Positions 7,485 through 15,609 of a stretch of DNA of 64,000 bases are shown here, piece by piece. The stretch comes from a virus. The notes below the pieces were generated by a model, which saw only the letters and a list, made by a program, of their open reading frames with translations, was not told the DNA's origin and did no database searches. The stretch's first letter is position 1. Every line of letters starts with the position of its first letter. The stretch lies in the IMG/VR virus record IMGVR_UViG_3300020442_000013, positions 37,245 to 101,244 of that record, one strand, 5' to 3'. The position numbers were made by a program, and so were the translations under genes.

Positions 7485-8164
7485 CTATTCTCCCACTCTT
7501 GTTTATCTAATATAATATACCAAGCTCGATACGGCTTGGCCATTGAGTTATTTCTTAATCTATCTTTGCCGGATCTATTTTTTTCAGGCCACCACAAAAA
7601 AGGTTGAACACTCTCTGGAAATACTTTTTTATTTGCTATACTACCCCAATTTGTTTTCCAAAATAGTCTACTTGTATATTTAAAAATCTCATTTATAAAA
7701 TATTCATAGTCAAATAATTCGTCTGGATATTTGTTCTCGTAACCACCTGGTAGTTCTTCTCTATCAAAAACTGATCTTGTAATTGTAATCATATCATAAT
7801 TTTTTGGTAATACAATAGGTTTTTTATTTTTTATTTCTAACAAGTGTCGAGGTGTTTTCATTTTTGCAAACATTTGTTGGTACAAACCACCGTCGAATGT
7901 TGATTTTACATCAGTTGCTTCTACTTCTATATCGTACCAATAATTTAAAAGCACACCTAATAATCCTACACCTGCACCTATATCACATACAGTTTTAACA
8001 TTCTCTATATCCATATGTTGTATGCAAAATTGTTTTTCATTATAGTAGTTCCAAAAGTTTTTGGAATACTTATAACCTTCTTCGTAGATAGTTTTGCCTG
8101 TTTCGTCTCTTTCTGATTTTACTTCAAGCTCGTCTAAAAATTTTCTAAACTTTTCTATGTTCAT
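7481..8164 (-). CDS. Class I SAM-dependent methyltransferase-like protein
   Basis: 227 aa Rossmann-type methyltransferase. The SAM loop CDIGAGVGLLG is at about 80-90, followed by an acidic strand end (EATDVKS). DNA-methyltransferase motifs such as DPPY or NPPY are absent, so a small molecule, glycan or protein is more likely the target. It starts inside the 3' end of the minimal DnaE-like gene (20-nt overlap). Substrate unknown. Confidence 0.65.
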   Translation of the reverse strand: MNIEKFRKFLDELEVKSERDETGKTIYEEGYKYSKNFWNYYNEKQFCIQHMDIENVKTVCDIGAGVGLLGVLLNYWYDIEVEATDVKSTFDGGLYQQMFAKMKTPRHLLEIKNKKPIVLPKNYDMITITRSVFDREELPGGYENKYPDELFDYEYFINEIFKYTSRLFWKTNWGSIANKKVFPESVQPFLWWPEKNRSGKDRLRNNSMAKPYRAWYIILDKQEWENR

Positions 8165-8717
8165 CTAATTGCTCGCATAGTAAATTCATATGAACAACAC
8201 ATGACATGGCGTAGGCTACTGCATGTGCTTTCTTAAAATAATATTCACCGTCTTTTGGTTTTGTCCAAACAGTTTTCATTATCGTTGGCCACGGCTGACT
8301 TGCTAGATGTCTCTTTGCTGGTCTTATTATTGCTAGTGTCGCCGCCAATTGTTCTACCGAGGTAGGTTTCAAGCGTTTCAAGAGATCGCTGTGACCGCTT
8401 AGATGAAATACTTGATCTACGAAGTCTTTGTGCTCCAAAAGTTCCCATATTGGTTTCCTTTCCATTAATGTCTGTAAGTGGGCTTCGTCTTTAATGTCTT
8501 TGTATATGCTGACATTAAGAAAGTCTAACTTAAAGTATCCGCGATCTTCTGCGTCTTTATAGTCAATTGTCGATAAATTATCTACGGGATTGTGTGGAAT
8601 TTCTGTTACATAAACACCCGTATTGTGTTTTTTGTTTGTATCTAATTTTGCTATTCTATGATCTATCAAAGAAAGAATTTGTTCTCTATCTGCAAAGTCT
8701 ATATCTATATCAGGCAT
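8145..8717 (-). CDS. Minimal DnaE-like protein (palm/fingers core)
   Basis: 190 aa, homologous to the catalytic heart of bacterial DnaE. It starts on the double-Asp motif MPDIDIDF (D3, D5). HNTGVYVTE (31-39) matches the DnaE HAAGVVI region and FKLDFLN (62-68; D65) holds the third catalytic Asp. LLKRLKPTSVEQLAATLAII and KKAHAVAYAM match the DnaE fingers. PHP, thumb, beta-binding and OB parts are missing. The start is certain because an in-frame stop directly precedes the ATG and AAGGA lies 8 nt upstream. It is not the missing half of the gene at 1-862: both carry the same catalytic motifs. Function is open. Confidence 0.85.
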   Translation of the reverse strand: MPDIDIDFADREQILSLIDHRIAKLDTNKKHNTGVYVTEIPHNPVDNLSTIDYKDAEDRGYFKLDFLNVSIYKDIKDEAHLQTLMERKPIWELLEHKDFVDQVFHLSGHSDLLKRLKPTSVEQLAATLAIIRPAKRHLASQPWPTIMKTVWTKPKDGEYYFKKAHAVAYAMSCVVHMNLLCEQLDEHRKV

Positions 8718-8868
8718 TTATTTTTTCCTTGCATTTCTTTCCGTGTTCTTTATTATAATCATATTCACTAACTTGTTTTTTGCATATTTCACAGGTATGA
8801 TCTTTCCATTCCTTGCGTCTTCTTTTTAATTCAGCCCAATATTTAGGATGTCTAAATTCATGCGCCAT
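8710..8868 (-). CDS. Small zinc-ribbon-like protein coupled to DnaE-like gene
   Basis: A 52-codon gene read by eye, starting MAHEFRHPKY. It has a CEIC knuckle (C26, C29) and a second ligand pair HGKKC (H42, C46), giving a C-x2-C...H-x3-C zinc-finger-like layout in a very basic protein. The start overlaps the deformylase stop (TAATG) and the stop lies 8 nt inside the DnaE-like gene, so it is coupled on both sides. It may bind nucleic acid and assist the DnaE-like protein; that is inference. Confidence 0.7.
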   Translation of the reverse strand: MAHEFRHPKYWAELKRRRKEWKDHTCEICKKQVSEYDYNKEHGKKCKEKINA

Positions 8869-9359
8869 TATTTTCTTTCAAGTTTTTTTGCTTTCTTCTT
8901 AGCCATATCCCATTTTAATTTTGATACTCTATCTTTAAATGTTATGCCTTGCAAATGATCCCACTCGTGTAAAAAACATTTTGCTGAGTATCCTGATATC
9001 TTAGTACTTACCTCTTTCAAATTTTCATCGTACCATTTTGCGAGTATTTCTTTTGGTCTAGTTACTTTTACAAATACATTAGGAAAACTTAGACAGCCTT
9101 CAATGTCTTGTGTTGTTTCTTCGGTGTGTTGTAATACAACTGGATTAATTACAAGTATAGCATTTTCTTTTGTGTCACCCATTACAAATACTTGTGCATC
9201 CATACCTATCTGACTTGCACTTAAACCTATGCCGTGATTTTCAAGCATAAAGTTTGTCATATTTTCTTTTAATTCTTTAGGATCAAAAGATGGATTCTTG
9301 ATATCTACATCTTTTAATTTTTTTTCTAAAAACTCATCCGGGTGATATATTAGTTTCAT
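8868..9359 (-). CDS. def: Peptide deformylase
   Basis: Removes the formyl group from the N-terminal Met of new proteins. All three family motifs are intact in 163 aa: GIGLSASQ (43-50), EGCLS (87-91, metal ligand C89) and HEWDH (131-135). Phage deformylases are known from marine T4-like phages and lack the long C-terminal extension of bacterial forms, as here. The start overlaps the preceding stop (ATGA). It may process phage or host proteins late in infection. Confidence 0.95.
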   Translation of the reverse strand: MKLIYHPDEFLEKKLKDVDIKNPSFDPKELKENMTNFMLENHGIGLSASQIGMDAQVFVMGDTKENAILVINPVVLQHTEETTQDIEGCLSFPNVFVKVTRPKEILAKWYDENLKEVSTKISGYSAKCFLHEWDHLQGITFKDRVSKLKWDMAKKKAKKLERK

Positions 9360-10045
9360 AAATTACTTTCCCTTACTACTTCTTTAACAGTTTCAACATC
9401 GCTAATTTGGCGTTTGAATCTTCTAGCCCAATGCTGAGGATCCATAACATTGTAAATAATACTTAATTGTTCATCATTAAACTTACTCATCATTTGCTTA
9501 CCAGATTTACAATTAAGTATTAGCCAAGGACTTACCTTTCCATCTTTGATATGATAGATAGCCCGATTTAAACTTACATAATGGAAATAATGATTCCATA
9601 CACTATTGTTTTCGTCAGCCCAGTCCATCATTGTAATGACCGAACGTTCTAATGCTGTTTGTACACCTTCCTTTTTAATTAGCTCTAAAGCATACTTTTC
9701 GTACATTTCCTCTCTGCACCAATGGTCTAATTTTACACCACTAGTAACAACATAGTCAACATATTTTTCTGGATACAAAGGACGCACATTGTTTACAAAA
9801 CTTCCAAATTTTACAAATGCATTATAATAAGGACTCTTACAAAAATCATCATATGTTTTATCTTTTTTTGATCCTGCACTTAATTTATAAAATTGATTGA
9901 ATGCATATAAACCCAATTGAACACGCTTTTCATTTTTTTGTAACGCTCTTCTTTTTTGTTCACACATATGTACTGCGAGAGTTTTTTCTCGTGTAAAGCC
10001 CGCTCCACAATATTGGCATACATATGGTTTTTCAGAACTTGGCAT
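9356..10045 (-). CDS. Zinc-finger protein of unknown function
   Basis: 229 aa. A zinc finger at the N-terminus (YVCQYCGAGFTREKTLAVH followed by MC; C-x2-C, 12 residues, H-x-C) precedes a helical domain of about 190 residues rich in Trp and Tyr with no recognised enzyme motif. The start at 10045 is preferred to one at 10114 because the longer form would run deep inside the preceding gene. Its place among replication genes suggests a DNA-binding role. The T4 helicase loader gp59 was considered, but nothing specific supports it. Confidence 0.7.
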   Translation of the reverse strand: MPSSEKPYVCQYCGAGFTREKTLAVHMCEQKRRALQKNEKRVQLGLYAFNQFYKLSAGSKKDKTYDDFCKSPYYNAFVKFGSFVNNVRPLYPEKYVDYVVTSGVKLDHWCREEMYEKYALELIKKEGVQTALERSVITMMDWADENNSVWNHYFHYVSLNRAIYHIKDGKVSPWLILNCKSGKQMMSKFNDEQLSIIYNVMDPQHWARRFKRQISDVETVKEVVRESNL

Positions 10046-10502
10046 TCTCAATCCCGTGTTCTTCTGCAAGTTCTTTAAGTTCTTTTTTTGTAGATATTGT
10101 AGCAAGTAATTCAACCTCTTTTTGTTTCATGTTAGGGTAAATTTGTTCTAAAAATTTTATTACAGCATTATTATTGGCGCCTTTTTTCTTAAAGCCTATA
10201 TACGGATGGAATTTTATTTTACCCCAAGCACCGCTCATACATAACAGTTGCCACATAAGTTCTTGATGTCCATTTTCTCTACCTACACCTATTGTATTAA
10301 AGTGCTTATTGTAGTATTCATTTGTTTTGAATACTGCGAGCTCCATTTCTTCTCTAGACCCTTGTACGGCGCTTATATAGCGATTAAGAAGCCAAAAAGA
10401 CACCTGTTTACGTTCTTCAATAGAAAGTTCTTTCCATACATTTTTGGCATTCATATCAATTGCCGCTAGTATATCTTTTATTGGGAGTTTCTGCGATGCC
10501 AT
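10032..10502 (-). CDS. Conserved phage protein of unknown function
   Basis: 156 aa, helical, starting MASQKLPIKD. An N-terminal segment with WLLNRYISAVQG is followed by FHPYIGFKKKG and a short helical repeat at the C-terminus (KKELKELAEEHG). I recall similar proteins in marine T4-like phages. The clamp-loader subunit gp62 was considered but the sequence signature differs. It overlaps the KdsB gene by 25 nt and the zinc-finger gene by 14 nt. Confidence 0.65.
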   Translation of the reverse strand: MASQKLPIKDILAAIDMNAKNVWKELSIEERKQVSFWLLNRYISAVQGSREEMELAVFKTNEYYNKHFNTIGVGRENGHQELMWQLLCMSGAWGKIKFHPYIGFKKKGANNNAVIKFLEQIYPNMKQKEVELLATISTKKELKELAEEHGIENAKF

Positions 10503-11170
10503 TCTTCAAGTTCCTCAGGAGTGTTTATTTCCATGCCATTAAAATCAACTTCAAACACAGACATACTGTATCCATTCTGTAACCATCTCAGTTGTTCTAA
10601 TTTTTCAATTTGCTCTTCTGTATATTGCATCAAATTTTTGTAATTTGTTAGTGCTTCTTTTGTATATCCGTATACACCAAGATGATGTGAACCATACTCA
10701 AGACTAGATCTACAAAACCAATGTGCTTTGTTATCTGTATGTATAAGTTTAACACTATTAGGATCTTTTTGCAAGTCCTTATTCATCTTTGTATACACGG
10801 TCACAACGTCCTCGCTCAAAGCAAGTCCATTTGCAATACTTTTAATTATTTCAACTGTTATGTCTGGCATGTCACCTTGAACATTGATAATACCATCGTA
10901 AGAATCTAGCATAGGAAAAGCAGAGCATCTTTCTGTGCCGTTATCATAATATTTCTCCATATAAAAGCAGTCGCCTTCAGGAAATAAACTATGCACACGT
11001 TTGCTATCTGTTAAAACATATACGGGAAATCCTGATTCCTTACATCTGTCATAAACTCTTTTTACCATTGGTTTTCCGTTAAGTAAAGCAATAGGTTTTT
11101 CAGGAAATCTAGTACTACCCATTCTTGCAGGAATACAAATTGCATAATTTAAATTTTTATGTTTCATCAT
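10478..11170 (-). CDS. kdsB: CMP-Kdo synthetase
   Basis: Activates Kdo (3-deoxy-D-manno-octulosonate) with CTP to CMP-Kdo, the donor for the first LPS inner-core sugar. The N-terminal nucleotide-binding signature IPARMGSTRFPEKPI (about 12-26) is complete, followed by NVQGDMPD (about 93-100) and a C-terminal domain ending in INTPEELEEW. At 230 aa it is slightly shorter than bacterial KdsB (about 245). Two ATGs (11170, 11167) sit after a GGAG site; ATG 11170 overlaps the upstream stop. No Kdo synthesis genes are nearby, so host Kdo would be used. A related sugar cytidylyltransferase is the main alternative. Confidence 0.85.
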   Translation of the reverse strand: MMKHKNLNYAICIPARMGSTRFPEKPIALLNGKPMVKRVYDRCKESGFPVYVLTDSKRVHSLFPEGDCFYMEKYYDNGTERCSAFPMLDSYDGIINVQGDMPDITVEIIKSIANGLALSEDVVTVYTKMNKDLQKDPNSVKLIHTDNKAHWFCRSSLEYGSHHLGVYGYTKEALTNYKNLMQYTEEQIEKLEQLRWLQNGYSMSVFEVDFNGMEINTPEELEEWHRRNSQ

Positions 11171-11484
11171 ACTGCTCCGAAATAATATTTAAATAAGCCC
11201 ATTAATAAAATTGTTGCAAGTGTGCCGTTAAGCATTGTTAAAGCTCTATCATGCCAAAGCATTCCTACCCATAACCAGCCAAGTGTTCCTGCAAAACTAA
11301 ACCATAAATCAATTAAAGGTATGCCAGCACTTCTTGCGGCTACGGCAATTAATATTAAAGCACTAGAGGCCCATTTAACATACCAACTTAAATCTCCTTT
11401 AGGTGTCACTTTTTTAAACACCCTTGTAGAATTAAGAGCTTTTATTTTATCATCTAATTTTTCTTTTATAGGCTCTATCGTCAT
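11167..11484 (-). CDS. Small integral membrane protein
   Basis: 105 aa with two or three hydrophobic helices after a charged N-terminus: about 42-60 (ASSALILIAVAARSAG), 65-82 and 85-103. The ATG at 11484 overlaps the lipoprotein stop (ATGA) and follows GGAG; a frame start at 11502 is less likely. Three linked genes here (lipoprotein, this protein, KdsB) hint at an envelope theme. No family recognised. Confidence 0.6.
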   Translation of the reverse strand: MTIEPIKEKLDDKIKALNSTRVFKKVTPKGDLSWYVKWASSALILIAVAARSAGIPLIDLWFSFAGTLGWLWVGMLWHDRALTMLNGTLATILLMGLFKYYFGAV

Positions 11485-11705
11485 TTCTCCAATTCGTCCC
11501 ATTCTTCATCATCCTTATAAAAATCTGGACATCCGTCATCTGTACAATAATTAGGATCTACCTTTTCTATTTCCGATGTATCGCCCGATCCTAATGCTTC
11601 AAAAAATTTGGATAATGTAGAAGTTTGTTCTTTTACAGATTGGCAAGCGGTTAACATTGCCAAACACATTAATATTAAAATTTTATTCTTTAAGCTCTTC
11701 TGCAT
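11481..11705 (-). CDS. Small predicted lipoprotein
   Basis: 74 aa. A positive N-terminus (MQKSLKNK) and hydrophobic core end in the lipobox LTAC (C21), the signature for lipid attachment and cleavage by signal peptidase II. The mature part is about 54 acidic residues with two further cysteines (CTDDGC). Likely anchored at the periplasmic face of the inner or outer membrane. Phage lipoproteins often act in superinfection exclusion or lysis (for example Rz1), but no spanin partner is obvious. Role unknown. Confidence 0.75.
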   Translation of the reverse strand: MQKSLKNKILILMCLAMLTACQSVKEQTSTLSKFFEALGSGDTSEIEKVDPNYCTDDGCPDFYKDDEEWDELEK

Positions 11706-11958
11706 CTTTTATAGTATAATACATTAACAGTATTCTGTCAAGTTGTTTTTTTAATACTTTATGATTTTGAGCAAGTTTTAACATATGCCTCCATTCAGCA
11801 TGGGAAAATAAATCACCAGTTTCTCTAGATATCGCGTTTGGATCTCCTCCAACTATCCATCTAGGAATTGTATTGTGTGGGGGGTCTCGATAACGAGCGA
11901 ACACAACACCGTTGGCCCGCTCGTATATCAAAGGTTGATTTGGAATCAATCTCGACAA
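11683..11958 (-). CDS. Conserved hypothetical protein
   Basis: 91 aa, soluble. The N-terminal half (PLIYERANGVVFARYRD...IPRWIVGGDP) looks like a compact beta fold and the C-terminal half is helical. No catalytic motif seen. It overlaps the lipoprotein gene by 23 nt and follows the permease gene at 12 nt, so it belongs to the same operon. Confidence 0.6.
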   Translation of the reverse strand: MSRLIPNQPLIYERANGVVFARYRDPPHNTIPRWIVGGDPNAISRETGDLFSHAEWRHMLKLAQNHKVLKKQLDRILLMYYTIKDAEELKE

Positions 11959-11969
11959 CCATGTTCTCC

Positions 11970-13262
11970 TTACACGGCTACGAAATAAACTACACTTATT
12001 GCTGCTATAGCTAGGCTACCTGCATTAAGTTCATCATGCTTACCACTAAGTGCTTTGATAACTGCATAAGCAATAAAGCCTAATGCAATACCATGAGCAA
12101 TACTAAAAGTCAACGGCATAAGCACAGCCGCTAATACTGCTGGTGCATACTCAGTAACATCATCCCAATCAATGTCTGCAATGTTACGTAAAAAGTATGT
12201 GGCAATAAAGATTAATGCTGGTGCTGTTGCAAATGCTGGAATACTTTGTGCTAGTGGAGCAAAGAATAAGCAAGCCGCAAACAATACTGCTACTGTTACA
12301 GCCGTTAATCCTGTTTTACCACCTTCTTTGATTCCTGCACCGCTTTCAATATACGATGTGGTATTCGATGTACCAACTAAGGCTCCTGCTGAAGTAGCTA
12401 CAGAGTCTGCTAGTAAGGCTCTATCGATACCTTCTACTTCTCCATCATCATTAACTTTTCCTGTCAGATTAGCAACACTAGTAAGTGTTCCTGCCGTATC
12501 AAAAAAGTCAACAAACAAAAATGCAAAAGCAGTACCAATAAATCCTGCGGTAGCAATCATACTAAAGTCTAAACTAAAAGCATGTTCTGGACTAGGAATA
12601 GCACCTGCAAATCCGTTTAGATCAGCAATACCAAAAATCCAAGCAATAATACTTACTGCAAGAATACCAATAATAATTGCACCTGGTACTTTACGTTTGT
12701 CAAGCATTGCCATAATAACAAAACCAAGTCCTGTTAGTAACACAGGCCAACTTGCAACATCGCCTAACCCTACAAGTGTTGCTGGATTGTCAACTACTAC
12801 GCCTGCATTTTTCAAACCAATAATGGCTAGAAAAAGCCCAATACCTGCACCTACACCCAATTTCATTGATTTGGGAATACTATTAATAATGTATTTACGA
12901 GCTGGTGTTACACTCAGTCCGATAAACACAATACCGGCTACAAATACTGCTGCCAATGCTTGTTGGAATGTATAACCCATTCCAAAGATTACACCAAACG
13001 TAAAGAACGCATTAAGTCCCATACCTGGTGCTAGTGCTACAGGCCAATTAGCCCATAACCCCATTATCAGGGTACCGATCACTGCGGCAATGATAGTTGC
13101 CGTAAAGACAGCGCCAAAGCCCATACCTGTTCCTTCTGTTGAAAGAATAGCTGGGTTGACTACAGTAATATAAGCCATCGTAAGAAAAGTTGCGATACCT
13201 GCCATTACTTCTGTCCTAACGGTAGTTTTGGCTTTTTCAAGCCCAAAGAGTTTTTCTAACAT
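11970..13262 (-). CDS. Purine permease, NCS2 family (AzgA/PbuG-like)
   Basis: Proton-coupled guanine/hypoxanthine/adenine transporter homologue, 430 aa, full length for the AzgA subfamily. Family motifs run through the protein: TFLTMAYITVVNPAIL (about 26-41), LAPGMGLNAFF (77-87), FVDFFDTAGTL (about 250-260), DSVATSAGALVGTSNTTSYIES (about 286-307) and GGKTGLTAV. The rest is a series of about 12-14 hydrophobic helices. The ribosome site is CGGAG. It sits inside a phage operon between two ordinary phage genes. It could import purines for phage DNA synthesis or alter host uptake. Full-length nucleobase permeases are rare in phages; recent transfer from a bacterium is likely. Confidence 0.92.
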   Translation of the reverse strand: MLEKLFGLEKAKTTVRTEVMAGIATFLTMAYITVVNPAILSTEGTGMGFGAVFTATIIAAVIGTLIMGLWANWPVALAPGMGLNAFFTFGVIFGMGYTFQQALAAVFVAGIVFIGLSVTPARKYIINSIPKSMKLGVGAGIGLFLAIIGLKNAGVVVDNPATLVGLGDVASWPVLLTGLGFVIMAMLDKRKVPGAIIIGILAVSIIAWIFGIADLNGFAGAIPSPEHAFSLDFSMIATAGFIGTAFAFLFVDFFDTAGTLTSVANLTGKVNDDGEVEGIDRALLADSVATSAGALVGTSNTTSYIESGAGIKEGGKTGLTAVTVAVLFAACLFFAPLAQSIPAFATAPALIFIATYFLRNIADIDWDDVTEYAPAVLAAVLMPLTFSIAHGIALGFIAYAVIKALSGKHDELNAGSLAIAAISVVYFVAV

Positions 13263-13273
13263 TTTTTTCTCCG

Positions 13274-13621
13274 TTATATTTTAGTGCCAACTGTTCGACG
13301 AACAATGTCGTCATGATTAAACTCAGCCCAATAAAGTTCAAAAGCGACACCGTCTTCTAAACCTTCAAATTGATGGACTTTGCCCGGCTTCACTTGAGTG
13401 AAGTCACCTGGACCAAGAATTGTTTCATCAACTAATCCTTCTTGGTCATCTTGCCAAACACGGACAATCATTTTGCCCGATTCAACAAAGAATCCGTTCC
13501 ATTTAAATTTATGCTCATGTTCTGAACATTTAAAGCCAGCATTAAATTCAATACGGTGAAATTCTAGTACACCATTTGCATGAATTAATTCTGTCTGACC
13601 CCATATCTTTCCTGCTTTCAT
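13274..13621 (-). CDS. Small cupin protein
   Basis: 115 aa single-domain cupin. It has the paired His/Glu metal motifs: CSEHEHKFKWNGFFVESGK (H-x-H and E of motif 1) and a second strand ending KPGKVHQFEG. The start at 13621 is set by AAGGAGACGAAG directly before the ATG. Probably a sugar isomerase or dioxygenase-type cupin; 12 nt from the purine permease gene. Substrate unknown. A second cupin is encoded at 50642-51058. Confidence 0.75.
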   Translation of the reverse strand: MKAGKIWGQTELIHANGVLEFHRIEFNAGFKCSEHEHKFKWNGFFVESGKMIVRVWQDDQEGLVDETILGPGDFTQVKPGKVHQFEGLEDGVAFELYWAEFNHDDIVRRTVGTKI

Positions 13622-13632
13622 CTTCGTCTCCT

Positions 13633-14139
13633 TTACAATATTAAACCATAATCTATTATTTCTGATTGGCGTGATATTTCTTTGATAAAATATGCACAAA
13701 GCGGGTTGTCTCCTTCAGTAATAGGAACTGCTAATAATTGTCCGTTTTTTACTTTAGGAAAATACCATTTTACATCATTGTAAAAATTGGTAATTTTTAT
13801 TTCTCCATAATCGATCTTGTAACTAGATATAGGATTGAATAAGAAAGCTTCGAATCCCCTATTGTTAATACTAGTTAAGGGAAGAACTTCTATATCATTT
13901 CCACTAGTACTATCGCCAACTGCAATAGACCAATCTAATGGCATCATTATTTCTTTACCAGCTATTTCTAAAACCATTGCTGGTGCATTAAAACTTTCAA
14001 GAAAAATTAGCGGTATAAAAAAGAAATCAGGATCTTTTGGATCACTATTATCTAATACTGCAAATCTTATATCTTCTTCAAGTTCATCAGGTAAGTTGGT
14101 TAATGGAAAACACTTATCCTCTAATGTTAATATTCTCAT
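13633..14139 (-). CDS. Conserved phage protein of unknown function
   Basis: 168 aa, mixed alpha/beta, starting MRILTLEDKC. Segments FFIPLIFLESFN, MMPLDWSIAVGD and DVKWYFPKVKNGQLLAVP stand out as strongly patterned and likely core strands. I recall related proteins next to uvsW in marine T4-like phages. No catalytic residues identified. It lies 11 nt after uvsW, so it is probably in the same operon. Confidence 0.65.
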   Translation of the reverse strand: MRILTLEDKCFPLTNLPDELEEDIRFAVLDNSDPKDPDFFFIPLIFLESFNAPAMVLEIAGKEIMMPLDWSIAVGDSTSGNDIEVLPLTSINNRGFEAFLFNPISSYKIDYGEIKITNFYNDVKWYFPKVKNGQLLAVPITEGDNPLCAYFIKEISRQSEIIDYGLIL

Positions 14140-14150
14140 ATATTATTCCT

Positions 14151-15608
14151 TTAATTCCATTCAACCTTTTCAATGCTGAAGGGATATTCTGCTTCTTTGT
14201 AAAATTTTTTACGTTGAGTTAAATGTCTTTTTGCAAATTTGCATGTAGATGTAAGATCCCATATTTGCACAAAATCTTTGTCTTTAGCTTTTCTCACACC
14301 ACGACCGATACTTTGGATTACACGAACGAATGACTTACCAGGCTCAATAAGCACGAGATTAAAAATACGTGGAATATTAATTCCCACCGACGCAACTCCA
14401 TAGGTCGCGATAACCACGTGATTACTTCCTTCGTTAATTTCGTCATATGCCTCCTTTCGATCTTTTAGTTTGACATCGCCTTTAACAAAAACGCTATTAG
14501 GGATTAACTGCTGAAGTAATTCTCCAGCAGATATTCTGTCCACTAATATAAGGGTATTGCCTGTTTGTGATATTGTATTTAACAGTTTGCCTAAATAATT
14601 TATCCTGTCTTTATTAGTGACAAGATATTTTAATTCTTCTTGATAATTTTTGTGTGCTACTGTATCTATAAGTTGCACAACATTTACATGACAGTTAGAA
14701 AGCACTCCTTTGTCTTGTAATTCTTTTGCTGTAACTTGACCTATCACAGGACCTAAACTTGCATGTATGCTTTCAAATTCAAATTTTTCTTTTGGAATAG
14801 TGCCAGTTAGTCCCCATCGTATAGGTGCATTGCGTAAGTTTTGTGTTAATAATTTTTTCAGTACTTCAGCTTTTGCTTGATGTACTTCGTCAATAATTAT
14901 TGTACTTACACCTTCAAGAAACTCTGCAAGACTCAATAATGCTTCGCCGTCTTTAGATTTTTTGTCTAATATATTTAAAGACTGCCAAGTACATATTGTA
15001 TGAGTTTTGCCTAGTTCTTTTCTGTCGCCAAAGTAAACACCTACGTCCAACCCACAGTTAATATAATCTTCCTCAGTCTGCGTGACTAGACTTTTATTAG
15101 GAACAATTACCAGACTACGTCCGTACGTGTCTGTGATGTTGCTTAAGGTGGCAGTAATAATAGTTTTACCGGCTCCGGTTGCGACTTCTTGTAATGATTG
15201 AGGATTTTCTAAAAAGTTATTGATTACCTCTACTTGATAATCACGCAAACGAATTTTTTCACCCTCAGCAGGATGTCCCTTTGGCCATGTTTTATCACCC
15301 CAGTAGTCTGAAGCAATTGGATCAAACTTTAAGTCTACAGTTTCTCGTCTATCTTCAATATCTACAATTTCAACGTTAGACTTGTGTAACACATCTGTAA
15401 TAACATCAAGATGATTAACATATCCTGTACCGCCGATACCAAAAAAAGCAACCTTTCCGTCCCATCTGCCTAGTTTATATTGTGGCATATAACGAGCATA
15501 CGGAACTTCAAACTTTAAAGAATTTGCAATTCTTCTTCGGACATCGACTTCAAGTCCGACAAGTTTAATGTTTACTTCATCTTCAATTATTAATTTACAT
15601 GTAGCCAT
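14151..15608 (-). CDS. uvsW: UvsW-like recombination helicase
   Basis: Superfamily 2 helicase that unwinds R-loops and branched DNA and drives the switch to recombination-dependent replication in T4. The 485 aa include an N-terminal accessory domain (about 1-110), Walker A ATGAGKT (143-149), DEVH box (240-243), GLTGTIPKE motif III and a C-terminal RecA domain with QSIGRGVRK (motif VI). Length matches T4 UvsW. It is followed within 2 nt by the gene at 15610, pointing to coupled expression. Confidence 0.93.
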   Translation of the reverse strand: MATCKLIIEDEVNIKLVGLEVDVRRRIANSLKFEVPYARYMPQYKLGRWDGKVAFFGIGGTGYVNHLDVITDVLHKSNVEIVDIEDRRETVDLKFDPIASDYWGDKTWPKGHPAEGEKIRLRDYQVEVINNFLENPQSLQEVATGAGKTIITATLSNITDTYGRSLVIVPNKSLVTQTEEDYINCGLDVGVYFGDRKELGKTHTICTWQSLNILDKKSKDGEALLSLAEFLEGVSTIIIDEVHQAKAEVLKKLLTQNLRNAPIRWGLTGTIPKEKFEFESIHASLGPVIGQVTAKELQDKGVLSNCHVNVVQLIDTVAHKNYQEELKYLVTNKDRINYLGKLLNTISQTGNTLILVDRISAGELLQQLIPNSVFVKGDVKLKDRKEAYDEINEGSNHVVIATYGVASVGINIPRIFNLVLIEPGKSFVRVIQSIGRGVRKAKDKDFVQIWDLTSTCKFAKRHLTQRKKFYKEAEYPFSIEKVEWN

Positions 15609-15609
15609 A

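Noticed and set aside
1-8717. The two DnaE-like genes as halves of one split polymerase
   Set aside because: Both contain the PDxDIDF pair, the third Asp and the fingers start, so they are overlapping homologues and not complementary halves.
9356-10045. Assignment as helicase loader gp59
   Set aside because: The zinc finger has no counterpart in gp59 and no diagnostic segment is visible.
10032-10502. Assignment as clamp-loader subunit gp62
   Set aside because: The gp62 sequence pattern I know from T4-like phages is absent; only size is similar.
12172-12975. Long open frame of 267 codons on the plus strand over the purine permease
   Set aside because: It is antisense to a complete, motif-rich permease gene and has low-complexity content mirroring the permease codons; no ribosome site.
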